From Lachnospiraceae bacterium (GTDB taxonomy: Bacteria > Bacillota > Clostridia > Lachnospirales > Lachnospiraceae), in the NCBI GenBank assembly GCA_014804185.1, contig JAAVAG010000135.1:1-22882 (forward strand): a stretch of DNA of 22,882 bases, read 5' to 3'. Positions 16,983 through 22,882 of the stretch are shown here, in pieces. Numbering within the stretch: position 1 is the stretch's first letter; each line of letters opens with the position of its first letter. A program made the translations under genes and the position numbers. The notes below the pieces were generated by a model, which made no database searches, was not told the DNA's origin, and saw only the letters and a list, made by a program, of their open reading frames with translations.

Positions 16983-17346
16983 TTATACCAGATCATTCTC
17001 CTGGAGTATTTTCTGATAATCCTCATAATTCTTTTGGAGCAGTGCGGGCGTATCCAGCCCGTAGGGACATTTTTCCGCACATTTTCCGCAGTGCAGACAA
17101 TCTGCGATCCTGTTCATCTTTGCCGCCGCTTCGGCGTCAGATGCTGCCTGGACGGAGAACGGCGGATCAGCAGGGACATACGTGCACAGTTGTTGATTTC
17201 GATTCCCGCGCCACTGCCAGCCGATGGTTCGTGATGCCGATATGCCGGATCATCCCTCTGCCCCTGGCCTCCAGCATGGCCTCATATACCACTGTGCCGT
17301 CCCCGGATTTCGGACAAAAAGACGGATTGTGAAACTGGTAAAGGTC
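16983..17346 (-). pseudogene. C-terminal remnant of a ferredoxin-tailed aldo/keto reductase
   Basis: On the minus strand, the fragment starts at DLYQFHNPSFCPKSGDG and continues through EAMLEARGRGMIRHIGITNHRLAVARE, the central part of an aldo/keto reductase. It then jumps, with loss of roughly a hundred or more codons, to sequence whose +1 frame reads GIEINNCARMSLLIRRSPS. A further frame change leads to KMNRIADCLHCGKCAEKCPYGLDTPALLQKNYEDYQ and a TAA at 16983-16985. In this NADP-dependent family the tail normally carries two CxxCxxC iron-sulfur motifs. Only the second (CLHCGKC) survives, because the internal deletion removed the first. The N-terminal part lies at 20709-21012, beyond the inserted element. 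The pseudogene is non-functional. Confidence 0.85.
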
Positions 17347-17496
17347 TGCTTGTGTCAAGTAAGGAATAAAAAATTTCGTTTTTTGACGAGCCACAGGCAG
17401 TTTTTCCTATGACTCATATTTTACCATTACTTTCCGCAAATTGGAACAGGTTTTCATGCGGTATTTTCAGCATTGAAAGGATTTCTCCGTTTGTAC

Positions 17497-17532
17497 AAAA
17501 ATAGCACCTAAACCGTTTATGGCTTAGATGCT
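17497..17532 (-). terminator. Rho-independent terminator downstream of the PBECR4-like gene
   Basis: On the minus strand, AGCATCTAAGCC pairs with GGTTTAGGTGCT (12 bp including two G-U pairs, 6-base loop) and is followed by ATTTTT. It sits about 20 bp beyond the stop codon at 17553. Confidence 0.7.
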
Positions 17533-17552
17533 GTGATCCCCGCTACTCCTAT

Positions 17553-18127
17553 TCACTTTTTTAACCTGTCATACAATATTTCTTCTTCTCCTGTTGAAAG
17601 AGATACTTTCTTCTTATAAAGCAAAGTCCATGATGCCTGATTCTTTGTATAATCCATTTTATCCTGCGGGAAAAATGAACGGCAGAAATATCTTCCTTCC
17701 TCTCCGTTCTCTGTCAGGAACAAAAAAGTATTTCTCCCTTCTGCATTGTTTTTCATAATATAATCCGCTTTAATAACCGAATAAGCATTGAGTTTCCGGT
17801 TGTACTTAAAGATCGTATCATTGCTGTCAATCATGCTTTCCAGAAGCGGGAACATATCTACCCTGTCTGCAATCCTGTAATACAGATCAGACGACTGGAT
17901 CTGTTCTGCCGTTATCCTGTGTTCCTTTATTGCATCAAATTTTTTCCCCTGTCATGGGCTAATTCTGGTCTGTCTGTCAGATATTGGAGTCCCATTAAAT
18001 GAAAGCACTCTTTTTTGTCAAAATTTATCTGTAGCAAAACAGATTTATTTTTTCTTCCCAACACTAAATGGTATTCTTTATCCAGCAGTTTTCCAAAAGC
18101 CTCCACGCAGTCATACACATTACGCAT
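17553..18127 (-). pseudogene. Frameshifted PBECR4-like domain protein
   Basis: The start is MRNVYDCVEAFGK at 18127, with GAGG about 9 bp upstream. Frame 1 runs through EYHLVLGRKNKSV and FHLMGLQYLTDRPEL, then stops at 17930 after DRGKNLMQ. The next frame resumes with KFDAIKEHRITAEQIQSSDLY and continues through NAYSVIKADYIMKNN and TENGEEGRYFCRSFF to TGA 17553. The break lies in a GGGGAAAAAATTT tract near 17940, where one extra A restores a single protein of about 191 residues (HDRGKKFDAIKEH). The product resembles the PBECR4 domain (putative RNase-like nuclease of the Barnase/EndoU/ColicinE5/RelE group) common on Lachnospiraceae mobile elements; this is recalled, not searched. A homopolymer sequencing error is possible. 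It has its own ribosome site and terminator. Confidence 0.65.
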
Positions 18128-18469
18128 CAGACTTACCTCTTTCCCTTTTGAAACAGGAAAAGCCCTGCTTTCGCAGAGCTTTTCCTGACGTTTTCTTTCA
18201 ACTGAATAACAGCCTAGCCAGAATGCGGTAAACGTCAAACCCTTTCAAAACTCGTAAGGCACTGCCCTCTGGCACAACACCTTATGTCAACGCTTTGACT
18301 GACACTCAAGTTGCCCGTCTTTATTATTATATTACGACCGGCACTAAAATATGTCAATCAGAATTTCTGGAAGAATACACATCTTCCCTTTTCTTCTGCA
18401 TTGCGATTTTTTCATGGATATTGATATTATACAAGTTATAGACATAGTTATCCGTATAGGTTGACATAT
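18128..18469. other. Non-coding or debris region inside the element
   Basis: Apart from the hairpin at 18155-18186, I see no gene of known kind here. A 37-codon minus-strand frame from ATG 18467 to TGA 18354 (MSTYTDNYVYNLYNINIHEK...) is open but has no good ribosome site and no recognisable family. It may be the tail of a lost gene. Confidence 0.35.
18155..18186 (-). promoter_or_regulatory. Strong hairpin in the leader of the PBECR4-like gene
   Basis: AGGAAAAGC-C-CTGC and GCAG-A-GCTTTTCCT form a 13-bp stem with one mismatch and a 4-base loop. On the minus strand it ends about 28 nt before the start codon and is not followed by a real T-run, so it may act on the transcript leader or be a decayed terminator of an upstream gene. 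Confidence 0.5.
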
Positions 18470-18820
18470 TTACCACTGTTCCGCTGTAAGTCTCCGCTCG
18501 TTGCCATTAATCAGCCTTTTGCGGTTCCCGATATTGATGTTCTTTGACACCTGATTGATACCGTAATAACAGCCCTGTTTGTCGTTCAGTTCCTGCACAT
18601 TGAAGGACATAAGCACCGCAAGGCTCTGTGTCAGCATGGTCCGCCTGGTTTCCACTGTCTCCGTCATGCTGTCAAGTTCCTCTTTCGTGTCTGCCATAAG
18701 GATAATCGTTACGGACACATAATAAAGGCACTGGTCATTTTCCCTTACAATGTCCATGATCTCCTCAATCCGCTTATTGTATGCGATTTCCGAAGAAAAG
18801 TCATTGTTCTTGATCCTCAC
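18470..18820 (-). pseudogene. Internally deleted fragment of a VirB4-type conjugation ATPase
   Basis: The 116 codons read like two joined pieces of a VirB4/TraE-family ATPase from a Gram-positive conjugative element. The first piece, CLYYVSVTIILMADTKEELDSM, belongs to the N-terminal domain. The second, RRTMLTQSLAVLMSFNVQELN through YYGINQVSKNINIGNRKRLINGN, is the segment that normally precedes the Walker A loop. The sequence between the pieces is missing, and after NGN the protein ends in unrelated ERRLTAEQW, so the ATP-binding core is absent. Identification is from memory of the family. It cannot function. Confidence 0.65.
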
Positions 18821-18960
18821 ACGCTGCTGCTTGATGATATCAGATTCAATACCGTAATGTCATCATACTCATTTGTCATTTTTGTGCCGCTGCGGTATGC
18901 CGCGGATGCAACTGCAGACCTCGGCTTTTTTCCTCCCCTGTCGACTATTTTAATGCAATA
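18817..18960 (-). pseudogene. N-terminal fragment of a MobA/MobL-type relaxase
   Basis: The minus-strand frame reads IKIVDRGGKKPRSAVASAAYRSG followed by TKMTNEYDDIT, the typical opening strand and helix of MobA/MobL relaxases. It then changes abruptly to VLNLISSSSSV and stops. The catalytic HUH histidines and tyrosine are missing. Upstream it is fused, in another frame, to a flavodoxin-like remnant. It is a relic of a mobilisable or conjugative element and cannot process DNA. Confidence 0.6.
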
Positions 18961-19136
18961 TCTTTCGGCGAATTGGAAAAACCGCTGCCGCCATGTGTAA
19001 TGAGCGGGCATATCGTCTTGCCTGAAAGACCATAACTCTCCAAAAATGTAAAAAGCACCATAGGCATAGTTGTCCACCAGTTCGAAAATTCCCCTATCAA
19101 GTGGGGACTAAACTTTTTCATGAATTTTCTGTGCAA
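18945..19136 (-). pseudogene. Flavodoxin C-terminal fragment
   Basis: The frame contains MPMVLFTFLESYGLSGKTI then CPLITHGGSGFSNSPKDI, the pattern of the last strand and loop region of a flavodoxin (FLESYDFSGKT...THGGSGF in typical members). About 45 codons are homologous. The preceding residues and the following jump into relaxase sequence at IALK show it is only a fragment. It is one of several unrelated remnants packed end to end. Confidence 0.55.
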
Positions 19137-19144
19137 TTACAATT

Positions 19145-20365
19145 TCAGCTATTCTGCCATCTAATATGGCTTCCAGTTTCGTCTCTTCTGACAAGCAGCT
19201 GATCCTCAATTTCCTGTTTTAACTCTGTCACATGGGAAATAATACCTATCAGCTTAGAACCACCCGCCATCTGCTGTAATACCTTAACTGCCTGATTTCT
19301 AGAATGGTTATCAAGCGAACCGAATCCTTCGTCAATGAACATAACATCTAGATTGATTGCCGCAGAGTTTTCCTGAATCTGGTCTGCCATTCCAAGAGCC
19401 AGCGCCAACGCTGCCATGAACGACTCTCCGCCGGAAAGAGTGCGAACTTCTCTTTCTTTTCCGGTTACGGTAGAGTAAACCATCAAATCAAGACCACGAT
19501 TTTTTCCCTCTCCTGCTTTTTCAATATCATACATGCGAAGTTCAAACTGTCCGGCTGACATATCCAGAAAACGAGCATTTGCAGCATACAAAATCTTCTC
19601 CAAATAATAACGCTGCACAAATGTTTCTATATCCATGTGTGCACCTGTGACTTTTCCGGCAAGAAGACTGTATAATGTGTCCATTCTACTATATTCTTCC
19701 GTAATCATGCTGCGCTCCTTCATTTTAGGAGCCAATGCGTCATAAGCACTGCGGTTCACCTTATACTTATCATTATACTGTTCCAAAATAGTCTGTACAC
19801 TTGAAAACTCATCTTCTGTTTTATTCTTTGCATCTTCAAGTTCTTTAAGATGTGGGCGTTCCTTATCCCCAATTGCTTCCTTTGCAGTCTTACAAGCACT
19901 TTCCGCTGCCGTTTTCTTCGTATTATGCGCATCTATTTTAGCCTGAAGGCTTACTGTGTCTGTCTTACTATACTTTTCAGTCAGATCTTTCCATTTGGAT
20001 TCTGGAAGATCTTTTTCAAGCATAACTTTCTTATAATCACCCTCACGAGTTGTCTGTTCTTCTCTTTGATTTATAATATCATTATTATATCGTTCAAGCA
20101 ATGCTTCTGCATGATCCTTTTTCTCTTTGGCTTTCTCTGCTGTTCGCTTTGCTGTTTCGTATTCTTCATCTTTTTTCTTTTTTGCATCCTTTACTGATTT
20201 TAAAGCTGCCTTTGCTTCTTCTACTGTTGAATAATTCTTTGTCTTCTCCAAATTTTCCAAATTTGTCTTACTGACAGTAAACACTTCTTTTGCTTTATTT
20301 AGTCCTTTTGACACATTCTCTGCAGCATCTTTTAACTTACTCTTTCTGTCATCTATACCACTCAA
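19145..20365 (-). pseudogene. sbcC: C-terminal part of the exonuclease subunit SbcC
   Basis: About 406 codons are open. The first 200 residues are a Lys/Glu-rich coiled coil, then the C-terminal ATPase lobe follows: ABC signature TLSGGESFMAALALALGMADQ, Walker B LDVMFIDEGFGSLD, and the H-loop region IGIISHVTEL. Full SbcC has about 1000 or more residues. The N-terminal lobe with the Walker A P-loop and half of the coiled coil are missing, so it cannot form a normal SbcCD nuclease. No good start codon exists: the first candidate is TTG 20365, and the frame stays open upstream to a TAA at 20474-20476 through unrelated sequence (GFRGSPLTRGTCNTKC). No SbcD is nearby. It may be a translated remnant, but I call it a truncated gene. 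Confidence 0.8.
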
Positions 20366-20708
20366 AGATTCTTGCGGAAATTCCGATGGGAATTTGCCAG
20401 ATACACACTTTGTATTACAGGTGCCTCTGGTTAGGGGACTGCCCCTAAAACCCCGCTGATATATATAGTGAACTTAAAATTATGACAGAATATTTCTATT
20501 TTACTTTCACTTTTTGCTATCATTTTTCACCTCGCATTCCACTAAAAGGCAAAGCCCGACCATATTTGACTTCCGTAATGTAGGTTTTAAATTGTTCACA
20601 GTGCTGCCCATTCTTAACCCCAATTAGGTATAAAAAATAGGACTAAATCAGGCTTAACCCCTTGATTTTACTGGGTTTCTTCTAACTTAGTCCTATTATA
20701 ACACGGGC
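20366..20708. other. Right end of the element, no gene
   Basis: Nothing codes convincingly here. The frame entering sbcC is open from 20473. An 11-bp perfect inverted repeat is present: AATAGGACTAA at 20636-20646 and TTAGTCCTATT at 20687-20697, extendable with mismatches, about 40 bp apart. It lies just inside the element's right tip and could be a recombinase-binding site or a remnant of one. Confidence 0.45.
20636..20697. repeat. Inverted repeat near the right end of the element
   Basis: Arms 20636-20646 and 20687-20697 are perfect 11-mers (AATAGGACTAA and its complement), with partial pairing continuing inwards. The 40-base loop is long for a terminator. The outer arm is part of the terminal repeat that also resembles the left tip of the element. 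Confidence 0.6.
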
Positions 20709-21012
20709 ATCAATATAATCCGTCTGCAGATTTTCCAGAGATACCTCCAGATCATGCCGGAATGCCTCAGGCGCCACCGCCAGCCGTCTTGGTGGCGATA
20801 TACACCTTTTCCCTCATCCCCTTAAAAGCGTTTCCCATCTTTTTTTCGCTGTCCGTGTAGTGCCGCGCCGTGTCGAAAAACCGCATGCCGCCCTCGTAAG
20901 CGCGCAAAAGCAGTTTCTCTGCCTCCTCCTGCGTGACCCTCTGAATGGGCAGCGCACCAAACCCGCTTTTATTGACAACAATCTCCGTCTTTCCCAATCT
21001 GACCTCCGCCAT
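20709..21012 (-). pseudogene. N-terminal remnant of the aldo/keto reductase
   Basis: ATG 21012 has AGGAGG 5 bp upstream, and a fair promoter (TTTCAA, 16 bp, TATACT) lies further up. The protein opens MAEVRLGKTEIVVNKSGFGA, with catalytic-type residues in RFFDTARHYTDSE, the family D-x4-Y arrangement, and then EKVYIATKT. A one-base surplus in AAGACGGCTGGCGGTGGCGCC makes it stop after TAGGGA. The next frame continues the reductase as PEAFRHDLEVSLENLQTDYID up to the element's tip. The C-terminal part is at 16983-17346. The intact ancestor would have been a ferredoxin-tailed reductase just upstream of glpK, 56 bp away. Confidence 0.85.
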
Positions 21013-21220
21013 TTTTACCTCCTGTATCAGCGCCGCATCACAGTGTCTGTGTATTTAATTACAAGAAGAGTATATCGCAGATTTCTGCTTTTGAAATTCC
21101 TGCGGCAGAAAAAATATCACAAAATTTTCACACATTTTTCATTAATCTTTCAAGCTGCGGATGTAAACTGGACAACACAGACAAACCTAATTGTTTCAAT
21201 GAAAGTTATAAGGAGATTTT

Positions 21221-21916
21221 ATGGATTTTCGACACGAGTGGAAACACGAGATCAATCAGACCGACCTGCTGATTTTGCGGCAGCGCCTGCGAGCCGTTGC
21301 AAGTCCGGATCCCCATGCGGTTGACGGCCGGTATACGATACGGAGCCTGTATTTTGACAATGCCGCCGATAAGGTTCTGCATGAAAAACTGGACGGTGTA
21401 AACCGCAGGGAGAAATTCCGCATCCGCTATTATAATGGCGACACTTCCGTGATCCATCTGGAGAAAAAAAGCAGGGTGGGAGGCCTCGGGAACAAGCAGA
21501 GCGCCGCTCTCACCGCGGAGCAGGCACAAGCCATCGCAGACGGCATCCTGGACTGGATGCCGAACAGCCCGGAGGAACTGATTCGCGAGTTATACATCAA
21601 AATGCGCACGCAGGGCCTGCGCCCCAAAACCATTGTGGACTACACCAGAGAACCTTTTATCTTCAGTCCAGGTAATGTCACGGACATTGCCCCAGGCAAT
21701 GTCCGTGTTACACTGGACTACAACATCCGGACGGGATCCCGCTGCAGGGATTTTCTGGATCCGTCCTGCATCACTGTCCCCGTAGTGGGCGCACCGATCA
21801 TCCTGGAAGTGAAATGGGACAACTTTCTGCCAGATATTATCCGTGATGCCGTCCGGCTTCCCGGACGCAGGGTAACTGCTTTTTCAAAATATGCACAGTG
21901 CCGTATCTACGGCTAA
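21221..21916 (+). CDS. VTC/CYTH-like polyphosphate polymerase-domain protein
   Basis: This 231-residue protein has the VTC domain, a CYTH-like tunnel fold that in the yeast VTC4 subunit polymerises phosphate. Conserved charged strands are visible: RHEWKHEI, YTIRSLYFDN, KFRIRYYNGD, IHLEKKSR, TIVDYTREPF, VRVTLDYNIRTG and IILEVKWDNFLP. They provide the Lys/Arg/Glu pattern of the triphosphate tunnel. AAGGAG lies 6-7 bp before the ATG. It is the first gene of a plus-strand operon with DUF4956 and DUF4353 genes, a set that recurs in Firmicutes, often with CotH-kinase genes. Polyphosphate synthesis is inferred from family; in this context it could instead modify surface or spore-coat material. Confidence 0.88.
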   Translation: MDFRHEWKHEINQTDLLILRQRLRAVASPDPHAVDGRYTIRSLYFDNAADKVLHEKLDGVNRREKFRIRYYNGDTSVIHLEKKSRVGGLGNKQSAALTAEQAQAIADGILDWMPNSPEELIRELYIKMRTQGLRPKTIVDYTREPFIFSPGNVTDIAPGNVRVTLDYNIRTGSRCRDFLDPSCITVPVVGAPIILEVKWDNFLPDIIRDAVRLPGRRVTAFSKYAQCRIYG

Positions 21917-21929
21917 GGAGGAAACTATT

Positions 21930-22601
21930 ATGACATTCAATGACATTTTTAAATCCAGTTTTCTTGAAAACGTATCCGCCGTCAGTCTTTTCGACATGAT
22001 GCTGGCGCTGATCCTCGCTTTTGGCCTAGGAATGTTCATCTTCCTGGTCTACAAAAAAACCTACCAGGGTGTTATGTATTCCTCCAGTTTCGGCGTCACC
22101 CTCATCGCCCTGACCATGATCACCACATTGGTGATTCTGGCCGTGACAAGCAATGTCGTGCTGTCCCTGGGCATGGTCGGTGCGCTTTCTATCGTTCGTT
22201 TCCGCACCGCCATCAAGGAACCGCTGGATATCGCGTTCCTGTTCTGGTCCATCGCCGCCGGTATCGTGCTGGCAGCCGGAATGATCCCGCTGGCTGTGAT
22301 CGGCAGTGTCATTATCGGCGTTATTCTTCTTGTTTTTGTCAATCAGAAATCTCACTGCCATCCATACATTGTAGTGATCCAATGTGACGGACACACCAGT
22401 GAAAGCGCAGCCAAATCTTATCTTGACAAAACGACGCAGAGATGCGTTGTCAAAAGTAAAAGCGCGCAAAAGGGCAGCCTGGAACTGACAATGGAAGTCA
22501 GCCTGAAAAACGACAATACAGACTTCATCAATGTCCTGTCTGAAATGCAGGGAATTCACAGCGCGGTTCTGGTCAGTTATAACGGAGATTATATGGGATA
22601 A
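21930..22601 (+). CDS. DUF4956 membrane protein
   Basis: This protein has 223 residues. ATG 21930 follows AAGGAGG at 8 bp and lies 13 bp after the VTC gene stop. Three or four hydrophobic helices occupy the N-terminal half (MLALILAFGLGMFIFLVY, LIALTMITTLVILAVTS, IAFLFWSIAAGIVLAAGMI, VIGSVIIGVILLVFV). Between them sits the DUF4956 hallmark GMVGALSIVRFRTAIKEPLD. The C-terminal 90 residues form a soluble domain (IVVIQCDG...LSEMQGIHSAVLVSYNGDY) resembling a small regulatory or ferredoxin-like fold. Its partner is probably the VTC-domain protein; the biochemical role is unknown. Confidence 0.9.
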   Translation: MTFNDIFKSSFLENVSAVSLFDMMLALILAFGLGMFIFLVYKKTYQGVMYSSSFGVTLIALTMITTLVILAVTSNVVLSLGMVGALSIVRFRTAIKEPLDIAFLFWSIAAGIVLAAGMIPLAVIGSVIIGVILLVFVNQKSHCHPYIVVIQCDGHTSESAAKSYLDKTTQRCVVKSKSAQKGSLELTMEVSLKNDNTDFINVLSEMQGIHSAVLVSYNGDYMG

Positions 22602-22613
22602 GGAGGATACTCT

Positions 22614-22882
22614 GTGTCAACACATAAAAACATCAATCGGATCTGCGTCGCCGCCACATTTTTTTCCATTGTACTGACAGTCCTGCTTATGAACGGCAGG
22701 ACTCTTGGTCTCCTCCCCATCGTAAGTGAAGCGTCAAGCGGGGATCTGTTTACCACAAATGATCTGGACGGAAACTGGGATACCGCCTCCGCCACCAGAA
22801 TAGTCCTGTCCGACAGCGGCAGTACGATAAGCGGCAACGGAGCCTATGTTAACGGCGGGAACGTTTATATCGTATGTGCGGG
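22614..22882 (+). CDS. DUF4353 / carbohydrate-binding-domain protein, 3' end outside the window
   Basis: The start is GTG 22614 with AAGGAGGA 5 bp upstream, overlapping the DUF4956 stop region. The first 89 codons are visible. They show a signal peptide or N-terminal anchor (NINRICVAATFFSIVLTVLLM), then NDLDGNWDTASATRIVLSDSGS and the GNGAYVNGGNVYIV stretch typical of the beta-helical DUF4353 (Cthe_2159-like) domain, which binds acidic polysaccharide in the characterised member. It would be extracytoplasmic. As third gene of the VTC operon it gives the cluster a surface-exposed component. Confidence 0.85.
   Translation, partial: MSTHKNINRICVAATFFSIVLTVLLMNGRTLGLLPIVSEASSGDLFTTNDLDGNWDTASATRIVLSDSGSTISGNGAYVNGGNVYIVCA

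Larger units (their letters stand above)
17347..20708. mobile_element. Decayed 3.36 kb insertion, probably from a TnpX/TndX-type (GA-target) element
   Basis: Removing 17347-20708 (plus the adjoining base) rejoins the reductase as ATTGA/CCTTTACCAG, coding DYIDLYQ, if one GA is counted once. GA therefore flanks the insert directly on both sides. The ends form imperfect inverted repeats: TGCTTGTGTCAAGTAAGGAA inward from 17347 versus TGCCCGTGTTATAATAGGAC inward from 20709 on the other strand, agreeing at TGC, GTGT, A and AGGA. GA-flanked insertions are characteristic of large serine recombinase transposons such as Tn4451 and Tn5397. No recombinase remains; the interior is gene debris (PBECR4-like, virB4, relaxase, flavodoxin, sbcC), so the element is immobile. 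The attribution is inferred from the ends alone. Confidence 0.65.

Noticed and set aside
18354..18467. 37-codon minus-strand frame within the element
   Set aside because: Open and protein-like in part, but no ribosome site and no family recognised; noted in the region entry rather than called a gene.
20420..20460. GGGGCAGTCCCC palindrome as a terminator
   Set aside because: The stem is very short and followed by no T-run in the right place; probably just part of the mobile-element debris.
17347..20708. Element as an insertion sequence of the DDE transposase type
   Set aside because: No transposase remnant is visible, and the flanks show only a GA dinucleotide rather than the longer target duplication usual for most such elements.

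Overview
The window looks like chromosome from a gut-type Lachnospiraceae/Clostridia bacterium. This is inferred from strong AGGAGG-type ribosome sites, a GHKL/LytTR two-component pair, a VTC-DUF4956-DUF4353 cluster, a ferredoxin-tailed aldo/keto reductase and Firmicute conjugative-element debris. I cannot name the species. Base composition is uneven by eye: 1-7.3 kb and 17.35-20.7 kb are AT-rich, the rest is GC-richer.

1-7118 (minus strand): a tight operon of at least five genes running off the left edge. In transcription order it encodes a YdjI-like SPFH protein with C-terminal zinc ribbons, a four-helix membrane protein, a zinc-ribbon protein with a long helical-repeat body, a coiled-coil/helical protein with a C-terminal two-helix membrane anchor, and a paralogue of that protein (partial). 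It looks like an uncharacterised membrane-associated assembly, distantly reminiscent of the Bacillus PspA-YdjGHI membrane-stress operon, and is the best candidate here for an undescribed system.

7340-14358: a glycoside-utilisation locus wrapped by its own two-component system. A GHKL histidine kinase (minus) diverges from a plus-strand operon: TIM-barrel sugar isomerase/epimerase, one 1029-residue polypeptide joining an MFS transporter to a GH2 glycoside hydrolase, a LytTR response regulator overlapping the hydrolase gene by 20 bp, and a secreted CAP-domain protein. The divergent intergenic region has a promoter on each strand and two TCCGTT direct repeats 21 bp apart, the geometry of a LytTR operator. 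A hairpin terminator closes the operon.

14387-16927 (minus): glycerol kinase followed by a polytopic membrane protein.

16983-21012 (minus): an aldo/keto reductase pseudogene, cut in two by a 3.36 kb element (about 17347-20708) with imperfect terminal inverted repeats and flanked by GA dinucleotides, as expected of TnpX/TndX-type serine-recombinase transposons. No recombinase remains. Inside are a frameshifted PBECR4-like gene, fragments of virB4, relaxase and flavodoxin genes, and the C-terminal part of sbcC. The reductase also carries two frameshifts and an internal deletion.

21221-22882 (plus): a VTC/CYTH-like polyphosphate polymerase-domain protein, a DUF4956 membrane protein and the start of a DUF4353 carbohydrate-binding protein, cut by the right edge.

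I saw no tRNA, rRNA, CRISPR array or replication origin.
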